This document shows, in pieces, positions 23,301 through 33,955 of a stretch of DNA of 64,000 nt (position 1 is its first letter; each line of letters opens with the position of its first letter). Under the pieces are notes generated by a model. That model was not told where the DNA came from. It saw only the letters and a list, made by a program, of their open reading frames with translations, and made no database searches. The translations under genes and the position numbers were made by a program. Source of the DNA: Hortaea werneckii (lineage: Eukaryota; Ascomycota; Dothideomycetes; Mycosphaerellales; Teratosphaeriaceae); assembly GCA_037044905.1 (NCBI GenBank), contig JBAOKB010000024.1, positions 930,001-994,000 on the forward strand, given 5' to 3'.

Positions 23301-26250
23301 TAAACTTTATAATAGAAAGGGAGGTTGTCTTTAGTTACTAGTTAGATACTAGCGACTAGAGTAGGTTTAGGAGACTTCTAAGTAGTAGTATTTAGTATAA
23401 ATAGTTTCGGTAGTACTACTCTTTCGAACTAACTATAGACCTCTAGGTAACCTATATCTACCTTATTATTATTATTAGCTAATAAGGGCGAGTTATTAGC
23501 TAAGCCTAAGGGGGAGTAGTCGCCTAGATTATAGTTGTTGTCCTCTATAGAAGCGGTATAGTTAGCGCCATAGTAGTTATTATCGCGCTATAGTTACTAG
23601 TATCTCTCTCTATCCTCCTAGTCCTTATTAGAAGTAAACCCTCTTAAGTTACCTTAGGTTATTACTAGTTACTATAGTAGAACTACTATTAGAGTAGTTA
23701 GCTTCCTAGTATCTTTTAAGTAGTTATCTTAATAGGTACGAGGTTAATCTTAGTTAGTAGGCTACTAGTAATAGTTAGTAGTATTATGTCTACCGCCTCT
23801 AGTATTAGGGCGACTAGGCTTAAGATAGTAGTTATAACAATTAAAGTCGTTACTATCTACCCTATAGGATTAATACCTATAGTTAGCGTAGAGGCTAAAC
23901 TAATTAGTATAGTAAGCTTCTAGGTTAGCGATAAACTCTTTAACTATAGTATACTAGTCTAGTTTTTAAATAATATTCTAAAAGTAGAGGTCTATCTATC
24001 TATAGGCTATTACGAGCTAGGTAGTTATATTCTTAATACTAGCTTTAGTAGTGTAGTAGACTATACTTAGAATATATTAGGATAGGTATTTACTATTATA
24101 GAGGGTATTAACTATAAAGGTTTCTCTTTCGATGTTTTATTAAGCGTCGTTATTATTAGTCTTAAACTTCTAGCGGATAGCTATCTCCTAATAGTCGACT
24201 CTATAGCTACCTATTAGCTAGCTCTAGTCCCTCTTAGTAAGCTATTTAAGGTACTAGGTAGCTATATACCCCCTTAGGTACTTTTAAAGGTTACTATAGA
24301 CGACTATAGCCTCTATAGAGTTAAGTTCGTTTTTAAACGCTTAAATAAACATAAGGGGATGCCTATAATAGGTCTTCTAGTTCTTTTTAATAATATTACC
24401 TAGAGAATATTTGTTAAGAGGCAAGAGTTTATTAAAGAACCTAATATCTTTCGGCCTAAATCTAGTATTTAGCCTTCGAGAGTAGTAACTATCGTCCTCG
24501 TTATTATCTATAGTCGTTAGGTAGTCTATACTATAGAGGTAGTAGCTATAAGAGGAAGAGGAAGGTTACTATCTACTAGCTCGAAATACTAGAGAGATAT
24601 AGTTATTATTATTATTAGCGTCGCGGTCTAGTTAGTAGGAGTAATAACTAATAGGCAATAGCTAATAGTCGTACTATAGGTTGTTAGGCTCTAGTAGGTT
24701 AGCTTAATAAAGGCGTTTCTACCTCTTAGAATCTATATCTATAGTAATATATTATTAGTATACCCTCTCTACTACTTCGCGTACTACTTTAGTTACTATA
24801 GAGGTTATAATAGCGTTAAACTCTACCCTTAGTTAGGTATATTAAGCTAGTATAAAGTTGTTAGATAACTAGCGAGGATTTAAGCAACTATATAGAGAAG
24901 GATAATACCTAATATAGTCGTCGAAGTCGTCTAATTCCTTGTCTATTCTAGATAGATAGACCTTCCTAATAGACCTAGAGTTCTTTATAGCTAACTACTA
25001 GCTATATACCGCTAGCTCTAGTTCTAGAGAGGTAGAAGGTAGGCCTAAATAGATCTATTCTATAGCTATAGAGGTAGCTAAAGGGGTAGAATTAGAGTCT
25101 ACGCGCTATTTACCCTTGCCCTTATTTATTAGCTTAGGGTCGTCGCGCGTACTAGTATATATTTTATACTAGTTAGCGAAATCTATAGTTAAATATAGCT
25201 AACTAGCTATATTTATAATAGTCTTAACCGCTACATTAATAGCTAACTTACCTTTAACGTCCTATTCTATAGAGTATCCCTTACTAGCGTCGAGAGATAG
25301 GCTAGCTCGCGTATAGACTCTAATAGAGTCCGAAACCTATAGAGGCTAGTACTATTAGAGAGCTTCCTAGTAGTTAGTAATAAAGTATACTAGTACTAGT
25401 ATAGAGTAGTTCGTATTACTTATATTAATCCTACGAGGTAGAGTATTAGTATTATAGTATACTACTAGCTTATAGGCGACCTTTATAGTATTCGTTATTA
25501 GTAGTAGAAGCCTATTATCTAGATTACTAGTAGCCCTTACCTTCTATAGTTTACGGAGTATGCCTTAATCTAGTAGGTTAGGCTATAGGCGTTTTAAGTT
25601 ATCCTTTACTATAGATACGTATACTAGTTATACTAAGAATTTTAGTATTATTTTGTTAGCTAATCTAGGTTAGCCTAAGAGGTCTCTAGCTAGGGACAAC
25701 ATTTTAATAGAGATATTATATAGTAGTTAATAATAAAGGTTATCTAGTAGTAGAGTAGACGAGTATAGAAAACGAGCGTTAGAAATAAGTAGTATATATA
25801 GTAAGTTATAGTATAAGGCGATAGAGCAGTAGCGAGTAGTTAACTAGAGTACCTAAGGGGAGAGGTAGTAGAGGAAGGGAAATACTATAGTTTATAGCTT
25901 TAAAGGTCTATAGAAGGAGAAAAGATTAAAGTTTACTAGTAGAAGTAGGTAGATTCGATAATTTATAGAAGGTAAGGGTTAAATTCTACTAATCTAAGTA
26001 GGTAAGCTTTATAATAGGGTATCTATAGTTAGCGTATACTAGGCGGCTACCCTATTAGTTACTACTAGTAGTAGTCGCACCTAGCTAGTAGTTATAGCTA
26101 CTTATAGTAGTTAGAGAGGTAAATAGATAGAGGAGCTAATTAGTTATATAGAGGTAAATTCGATATATAGTCGAGTATAAGGGTTAGTAGAGGTCGCTTA
26201 TAGTAGCGTCTAGTATCTAGTAGTTACCTAGTACTAGTCGTATTAGATTA
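23300..26250 (-). pseudogene. Probable gag remnant of the LTR element
   Basis: The region lies between the 5' LTR and pol in element orientation. At about 23,805-23,855 a zinc-knuckle-like remnant reads FNCYN-YLKP, in which later Cys, Gly and His positions appear mutated (Cys to Tyr, Gly to Ser, His to Arg). That and position are the only support. The coding start is not resolved. Confidence 0.45.
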
Positions 26251-26289
26251 GCTAGTTACCCTCGATAGATTAAGTTAGTCGGGGCTAGT

Positions 26290-26313
26290 AAACCTTAAGG
26301 CTAGCTACTAAAA
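26290..26313 (-). other. Possible primer-binding site next to the 5' LTR
   Basis: Just inside the 5' LTR the minus strand reads TTTTAGTAGCTAGCC. If TAG was TGG before RIP, the first seven bases match TGGTAGC, the start of an initiator-tRNA-Met binding site used by many gypsy elements; after that the match is poor. Confidence 0.3.
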
Positions 26314-26456
26314 TAATAGGAACTATAGGGTAGAATAAGGATAGTTCTCCTATTACTATAAACTATAGAGAGACTATATACAACTATAGTTAGTACCTAC
26401 TAACTATAGTTAGTACCTACTAGCTATAGTCTACCTCCTCCTATTATTCTATATTA
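26314..26456 (-). repeat. 5' LTR (element orientation), 143 bp
   Basis: It is a direct repeat of 14145-14287 with three differences, all transitions (A/G, C/T and G/A). It is followed directly by the ATAGC target duplication at 26457-26461. Confidence 0.92.
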
Positions 26457-27159
26457 ATAGCTATCTAGCTAAAGTTAAAGTACTATTACTATAAGCTCGT
26501 CTTAATTATAGCGCCGACCCCTTTAGCTAATCTTAAGCAATCGACGCTAATAGTATATATATAGCCTAGTAGTAAAGTATTAGCTTTACTACTAGCGCTA
26601 GTATACTATATCGATAGATACTAATAAAAAGGCTAATATAGTAGACGAGCGCTAATAATATATTACGTAGGCATAAGTTATATAGCGTACGCGACCTATA
26701 TACTATATATAGATATAGTATACTAGACTACGGTTAGTCTATCTATAGATATATAGTAATATAATTAATATATTAAGCGTTCTCGAGCGAGGTTTCTCGC
26801 TAGAGCCTCTACTCGTATACTATATAGCCTTTAAGAATTCTAGTAGTTAGGAATTCTAGTAGTTAGTAGCCGAGGTTTTTAATATAATAGCGATTTCGTC
26901 TTAGCTTAAAGCTACTAAACTATAGTAGTTATTCTTGTTATATACAAGGTTATTATTATTATTATTGCAAACGTATAGCGGTTATTATTAAAGTAGGTTA
27001 TTTATAAGTAAAAGTCTATAGTAAAGCGACGACATTATAGTAGCAAATAGCGAAGTAATAGGAATAGGCTACTATATATAGAGTTATCGTTCTTTCTTAT
27101 ATAGTAAACGCTAGTTTAGAGTATACGTATCGTAAATATATACTATAAGTAGATACTAA

Positions 27160-27720
27160 TTATAAAGCCTTTATATTATAAATCTATAATATAGGTAAGT
27201 ATTAATTATAAATCTATAATAGAGGTAAGTACTAATTATAGAGCCTATAGGTAAGTACTAACTATAGAGCCTACGTATTATAAATCTATAATAGAGGTAA
27301 GTACTAATTATAGAGCCTATAGGTAAGTACTAATTATAGAGCCTACGTATTATAAATCCTTAATATAGGTAAATACTAATTATAGAGCCTATAGGTAAGT
27401 ACTAATTATAGAGCCTTATATTATAAATCTATAATATAGGTAAGTACTAATTATAGAGCTCTATAAATCTATAGTATAGGTATATATCTATTATAGAGCG
27501 TCCGTATTATAAATCTATATTATATAGTAAATACTAATTATAGAGTATCTATATTATAACTCTATATTATATAAAGTAAATACTAATTATAGAGCGTCTA
27601 TATTATTAATCTGTATTATATAAGGTAAATACGAGTAATTAAGGTTTAGTATCTATATTATATATACCTAGTATCTATATTACAAATCCGTATTATATAA
27701 GCTAAATACGAATTATAGAG
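27160..27720. repeat. Degenerate minisatellite, ~25-50 bp units
   Basis: More than ten copies of units built from taagtactaattatagagcc and attataaatctataatagag alternate, with length variation and drift toward the right end. No spacers of unique sequence are present. Confidence 0.85.
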
Positions 27721-27939
27721 CTTCTATATTAGGACAAGAATAATATCTATAGATATAGCATATCTAAGTCTCGGTTATAGGTAAATAATAAAAGAAACTT
27801 AGTAGCTAGTTTCCTATAGTATAGTTAGTATACGCTCCGCTTTTTAGTAAACGCCCCTTCTATTTTAATACTTATACTACTAACTCTTCTAATACCTATA
27901 CTATCGACTTTTTTAATACTTATACTAGCAATTTAACCC

Positions 27940-28053
27940 TATTAACTTATCTATTAACAATTTATCTATTAACAATTTATCTATTAACAATTTATCTATT
28001 AATAACTTATCTATTAATAACTTACCTATTAATAACTTACCTATTAATAACTC
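27940..28053. repeat. Tandem repeat of ctattaacaatttat (15 bp)
   Basis: About seven copies lie in tandem. The unit shifts from ctattaacaatttat to ctattaataacttac across the array, so two sub-variants are visible. Confidence 0.85.
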
Positions 28054-28369
28054 CTATTATTTTCCTATATTATATCCTTTTGTCTCTCCTTACTATAGTA
28101 AGTCGAGATGCTATAGCGTACTAGCCTAAGAATATAAAGACAACTAACTATAATAGGCTCTAGTAGGTATAAGGGGCCTAGTACTAGTAGCGCCCTAAAG
28201 CTCGCGAAAAAGGAGCGCGTCTTATAAAAGCTAATAGGTCTAAAGCTAAAGGAAGGCGGCGTAAAGCGCTAGTAAACTAATAATAATATAGGCGTACCTA
28301 GTAGATTACTAGATCCCTAAGATATAACTAGACTTCTAGAGTAGCTAGTACTTTTAAGGGTAAGTTTAA

Positions 28370-31300
28370 TCTCTATTATAATCTTTAGTTAGTTAGTTAT
28401 ACTAACTAGACTATAGGAAGTTAACCTAGAAGAGCTTAGTAATACTATTTAGCTTATTTATTCTAATACTCTAATAGTAGATAAAGAGGTTCTAGACAAT
28501 AAACTCGAAGGTCTTATAGACTACTAGAAGGTCTAGGAGCCTATCGATAAAGATAAAGAGATACTAGTAGATATTAACGAGGATACTAGCGAAGGCGATA
28601 ATACTAAGACTAGTAACTAGCCTATAGCTAAGATAGCTATAGTCTAACCCTAACCCTAACCCTAACCTAGACCTATAGTTCTACTACCTACTATAGAGAT
28701 CCTATAGATTAAGGCGCTAAGCTTTACTAAAGACTAGTTAGTAGTACTAGATTATATCTATAATAGCAAGGACATTATAGTAAGTAATATAGAGCTAGTA
28801 CTAGGTCTCTAGGCTTAGAATACTAGTATCTTAAGGGCTAAATATAGTAACCTCTACGCTATTATTAGCTAGCTTAATATAATATCGATATCTTCGTTAC
28901 CGAGTACTCTAGATATACTTAAAGCTTATATAAAGAGTAAACTCCTATTAATTAAGCTACGTAGTAAGGCAATCCTACTTAACTAAGCTAAGCTACTTAC
29001 TCTCTCTACTACTAAAAAAGATATAGAGGCTAAGGAAAACCTATATTTCTTTAGCCTAAAAGACCTTATTTAGATATTCTTATTAGTAGGCTACGTTTAT
29101 AATAAGATATATATAGGCTTTAGTCTCTTTGTCGACGCTCTAGCTAAGCTCTAGGAGTCTAATATCTAGTAGTCGTCTATCTATACGATATCTAGTTAGT
29201 TCGTCTATTATCTAGTAACACTAGTAGACTAGATAAATATAACTTCTAACCCTAAAACTTATAGGATAGCTTTATATAAGGTAGTAGAGCTAACCTTCCT
29301 AGCTATAGAGTTTATTAGTAACCCTAGTAGCCTAATCTTCCTATCCGACTTTATTAACTTCTACTATAATAAGTATATAGACAACTATAATTGCTAGTAT
29401 GCTTATAGCTATCCTTATCTTAGCTATATATATACGCTATTAGGCGAAACTAGCGAAATAGCGCTTTAGACAACGTTATTATTAAGATCTAGCGAATCTA
29501 TATAAGAAATAGCCTTAGATAGATTAGTATATATCTAGAACTACAACTAGTAGTCTATACTAATAAGCTTTTTCTCGTAGTAGACGAAGTAGACTTTATG
29601 TTACCGAACGACGTTCTTATCCTAGGCTTTATAGTAATAATATACTATAGCTTCTAAAGTAGTACGTAGCCTTCTAATTTTCTAGTTCTTAAAGGAGGCA
29701 ACTAATACTTTATCTACTATATTATAAATCGTAATAGTATTTTTCGTCCTATATAGTAATATTATCCTATCTATAGAGAGCTAGAGATCCTTTATTTTAG
29801 CTAGTAAGCTCTAATTAACTACTTTACTAGAGATATACTAGTTCTCTTACTCCTACTAGTTATCTTTATCGATAGCTTTAGTCTCTATTATAATATATAT
29901 TATAGCTTAATAGGGTTCTATCTTATTAATAGTATATTTATAGTAAAGGAGCGTAACTACTATACTAATATTTTACTACTAACCCTTAGTCCCTATAGTA
30001 GTAATACTAAAGATATAATTAAAGCTATTAGACTAGCGATATATATACTTAACGCTAGTATAGAGCTAGAGCTTACTAGCTAGTAGAGAACTATAGTATA
30101 TACTACAACTATAATATATATTAGTAATATACTATAGTAGGTAGAGAATACTAGAGTTATAAGCTAGCGTACTAATTTTAGATATTAATTCTATATCGCC
30201 CCTAAAAAAGAGTTTAGAGACCTATAATTTAATATTATCGATAATAGTTGCTACTACTATAAGATAGTCTATCTTTAGCGATATATTAAGAACTAGATAG
30301 GTAGTACTATTACTTAGGAGAGGTTTATAAAAGAGAAAGGAAAAAGTATATTACTATAGCCGCCTACTCTATAACGTATTTCGCTAGTACTTAACTTTAT
30401 TCTTAGTCGTCCCGCTAACCCTACGTACTCTAAGTTTAGTAGCCTTATAAAGCTAGCCTATAGCCTACTTCTAGGCGCGATTCTTACTAAAGAAGCTAAG
30501 TATAAGTATACTAAAGTACTTTAGTCCTTTATCTTTCTACTAGATTAGGGCCGCCTATAGTCGCCTATTATATATCTCGATAGCTATATCCTTATAGAGT
30601 ATAGCTATTAGTTAATTATTAGTCCTATCCTACTTTATATCTAGCTATAGGATAAGTATATCTAGCCTCTATTTCTTAAATATATATAAGCTAAGATAGG
30701 CTAGTCTAGGGACTTACTAGCCTACTAGAACGATAGTATTAAGCCTATTACTTACTACCTAGTTACGTTTACGTTTAGTTATATAGTAGTATTTAATATA
30801 AAGCTTATAGTAACGAAGCTAGATTCTAAGAACTATTCTAATCTACTAACTAAGGTTGCTTTAGGTCGCTAGGTATTCTAATAAACTATCGAGCTATAGT
30901 AGCCTTATTACCTATAGTAGCTAGTAGCTATATAGGTTCTATAGTATCCTTATAGTAACTATTAGTTAAGCTAGACGTTACTATCGAAGGTACTTATAGG
31001 CGTAGCTATAGGCGTAGTTATAGGCATAGTAGTAGGAGAGGTTATAGATCTTAGAGTAGAGATAGTATAAGTACGACTACTAGTAGTAGTCGTCCCGAGT
31101 CTACTAATATAGTACTAATAGCTAAAGAGTAGGACCTTAGTCCCCTAATAATAGCCTTACGCTATATATAGTAGTATATAGCTAACATAAGGCGTCTAAA
31201 TGTTTATATTAGCCTATACTACAAGCTTATTATATAGGAGTATAGCTTATTAATAAACTATAATATCCTTTCTAAAGAGGACTAGTACCGCTAGTTTAAG

Positions 31301-32320
31301 TAAATAATCTACTATACTAACTACCGTAACCCTAAGTACGACCTTCTATAGCGGATAAGCTTAGAGATTACTACCTATATAATACTTCTAGGTATATATA
31401 ACTATACTAAGCTAGAGGTTACTATAAAGGTAAAGGACATCGAAAGTACCTATCCTAGCCTTTTTAACTATATTCTACCTTATTCTAAACGTAATATAAT
31501 ATAGTATTCCCTACTCGATAGCGAAGATAGGATAATAGCTACTAAAGAGTATAGCGCTATTATTAGGGACAACTAATACTAGGATCTAAAGGTATGTAGG
31601 CGCCTATTATTAACTAAGGTTATTGTCCCTCTCGGCTTACTAATCTTTAGTAATAAACCTATAGATCTAGAGCTTAAATCTAGTCTAACCGTAGCCTTTA
31701 GGAGAGACTATAGTAAGGCAAATATTAGTATATTTAGAAAGCGTACTATTAAGTAGTAGAAGTAGGTATTATTTAAAGACCTATAAGTTAGTATTTAATA
31801 TTACTATCTTTATATTAGATATACCTTTAACTAACTATATAATAGTACTCTTAAACGCTATATTACCCTCTACTATAGCGATTTTGTCTATATCTATAAT
31901 ACCTAGCTTGTTTAGATTAACTAGATCTATATAATTAAGTTAGTTATAGGTAAAGTACGCTACTTCTTCCTTACTATAAGTACTACTACTACTTACTACG
32001 ATCCTATTACCCTTCTCGATATCTTATACCTCGACGACAATAGTACTAGATAGACCTTCTATAGCTTACCTATAATAGGTAGGAAGAAGTACTAGATTAT
32101 ACCTATTAATAATTCTACTAACAATAGTATTATATTAATAAAGGGACTAGCTATAATAGAAGCTAGTTAGCTATTACTTAACGTTACCTAGGACACGACT
32201 TTCCTTTAAGGTATATATACCTAATATAGATAGATAGTAAAGTATAATACTAATAGCTAAATAGTAGGTAGCGGGTTACTATAGTAACTATAGGTAGGGT
32301 AGATCTTCTATTAGTAGGCA
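28370..32320 (+). pseudogene. Long RIP-mutated coding region, probably a DNA transposon
   Basis: Three long + strand stretches (about 28.37-29.5, 29.7-31.0 and 31.0-32.32 kb) read as continuous protein when TAG/TAA are treated as mutated Gln/Trp codons. The last covers about 400 codons in one frame with no TGA. Features are a Gln-Pro repeat near 28.65 kb, a segment resembling IDSFSLY...SLIGFYL with Asp in a transposase-like setting near 29.87 kb, an Arg/Ser/Tyr-rich linker near 31.0 kb, and an Asp-rich LYLDDNS motif near 32.03 kb. The size and layout suggest a large DNA transposase (KDZ- or Plavaka-like), but this is inference. Frame changes between stretches may be introns or indels. It is outside the LTR element. 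Confidence 0.5.
28644..28668 (+). repeat. Telomere-like (CCCTAA) tract, likely a mutated codon repeat
   Basis: Just over three tandem copies of taaccc occur. They are in frame with the surrounding degenerate ORF, where TAA-CCC replaces CAA-CCC, so Gln-Pro repeats mutated by CpA-to-TpA changes give the same sequence as a fungal telomere repeat. Confidence 0.8.
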
Positions 32321-32930
32321 TTTATAGTATTATATTAAGGTAGAAAGTATAATAAGGGTAGAATAGTATTAATAGTAGTTAAAGCGATAAAGTATACTAT
32401 ATATATATATAGTACTATACTAGTATATAGCGCTATAGAACTAGTAGTAAACCTAGCGGACCCCTCTCTCTCCCCCCCCCCTCTCCTCTATATATAACCT
32501 AGAAGCTATAGAGGAGAGTATAGACGGAAGAAAAAGACGCTTAAAAAGATAGTCTATAGATAGTCCTTTAGACAAAAGACGTACTACTAAAAAGACTAGT
32601 CTTTAAAATATATAGTCTTTTAAAAAGGTTATATTATTTAAAAGGTCTACCCTTTTAATATAGATAGTCTATTAGTTTAAGCGTCTTTTTTATAAAATAC
32701 GAGCTTTCTATAAGGACACCTTTATACTATAACGCTTAAGAGACAATTATAGTAAAAATACGTTTTAGATAGATTTATTAATTGTCTATAAGACCCCTAG
32801 ATTCCATTAATATACCTTATTGCCCGCTATACTTCCACTTCCTACCTAACTCCTTCGAACCTCGCGACTCTATTATTTAGTACGAGACTACCTACCCTAT
32901 AGTATAGTTAAAACCTTCTATAAGAATATT

Positions 32931-33242
32931 AAAAAACGAGCTCGTTGTATTGTAATAGAGCGATATTGCTACAACAGATCGAGCAATACTACCAAATCAG
33001 TAAAATAATATAATGAAAACTATTGCTACAGGGCGATATTGCTAGTCGGAAGATCCCTACAGCGAGTTTTGACTGTAGTTACCGAGTACGAAGATGCAAT
33101 GGCATTCCCTGCTAAACATAGCAATCAAATACCCTCAGGCATTGAATCATCCACACCATAGGTCTCTAGGTAGTATACATTCACGTATCTCGTGCACTGT
33201 CTGAATCCACACGCCACTCACCCCTTCTCTCCCATCACTACC
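32931..33242. other. Right border of the RIP island
   Basis: CA and TG dinucleotides return here. A short word gcgatattgcta occurs twice (about 32,962 and 33,036). No gene is seen. Confidence 0.5.
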
Positions 33243-33851
33243 ATGGTCCAGCTGATGGACCTCCCCCATGAGATTCGCCTTCGAATCTATGAGGCGGTCA
33301 TCACAGCTTACCAAGGCGGATTACCAATCGACTAGTCCCATTCATCTCCCGAACTGCGGGACGCCTTCAGCCTAAGGCTCGCTGACAAGCCCTTATCCGA
33401 CGACATCATCCCACTGTACTGGTCCAGCAACACCTTTTACTACTTCGACCTCTTCTGGTTCGACGACGACGACTATCTTCGACGCTCGTGGGATCGGTGG
33501 CTTTCACACAGCGTCGAAGAGGCAGTGCGGCACATCCGACGCCTGGAGTTTTACATGTGCATTCCGTCCGAGTATCAATGTCAGGATACTTTGCCCCCTC
33601 CTGGTGTAACTCCAAGAGGCTGCTTCTCTACAGCTATTGTCGGCTTGGGAACACGAACAGACTCCGCTGTCCAGCTTGGTCGTGACACATGCAGGCATGC
33701 GAAGCTAGCATACGATCGCCTGATCACTGTAATCTCGCGGATACCTCGCCACAATCGCCAACCACAGGTCACTTCAGCGGTGATCATGGAGCTGTTAGAG
33801 TGCACTCTCAACCTGAAGTTTACCATAACAGACGAGGAAAAAGTAACATGA
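33243..33851 (+). pseudogene. Broken LPxEIRxxIY-type (F-box-like) gene
   Basis: The frame starts at ATG 33243 with MVQLMDLPHEIRLRIYEAVI, the N-terminal motif of a large fungal family of F-box-like or 2EXR-like proteins. It is interrupted by one TAG at 33333-33335 (codon 31), then stays open for 171 more codons to TGA at 33849. Without that stop it would be a plausible protein of about 202 residues with DIIPLYWSSNTFYYFDLF, the expected body of the family. A C-to-T change from CAG to TAG, the RIP signature, would explain the stop about 400 bp from the RIP island. I found no intron consensus that removes the TAG. An alternative is a downstream start at a later ATG. Confidence 0.6.
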
Positions 33852-33955
33852 AGGACTCTGTAGAGCACTTCTTTTGATTCCCACGGCCATTGGCACTGAT
33901 TTGACAGCCTGAGGCTCAAAAATACCAAGTCACTACCACCGGTCTAGCGATCTCT

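Larger units (their letters stand above)
14145..26456 (-). mobile_element. Ty3/gypsy chromovirus-type LTR retrotransposon, RIP-inactivated, 12.3 kb
   Basis: Two 143-bp direct repeats bound the element, and each end is flanked by the same 5-bp sequence ATAGC (14140-14144 and 26457-26461), a target-site duplication. The LTR termini are TAATA...TATTA, as expected if an original TG...CA pair was mutated. On the minus strand a purine tract AGAGGGGGGAGG sits directly before the 3' LTR (14288-14300), which fixes the orientation. In that orientation come a gag-like zinc-knuckle remnant (about 23.8 kb), the reverse transcriptase core YIDN-IIIYSKG (ancestral YIDD; about 21.62 kb) and an integrase C-terminus with a chromodomain (about 19.1 kb). 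At 12.3 kb it is roughly twice a normal chromovirus, with about 4.7 kb of extra sequence between chromodomain and 3' LTR. No intact frame survives, so it is immobile on its own. Confidence 0.88.

Noticed and set aside
27160..27720. CRISPR-like array
   Set aside because: The genome is eukaryotic and the units are directly adjacent, with no unique spacers.
28644..28668. Interstitial telomere scar
   Set aside because: Just over three copies, no telomere-adjacent features, and the tract is in frame with a Gln-Pro repeat in a RIP-mutated ORF, which explains it more simply.
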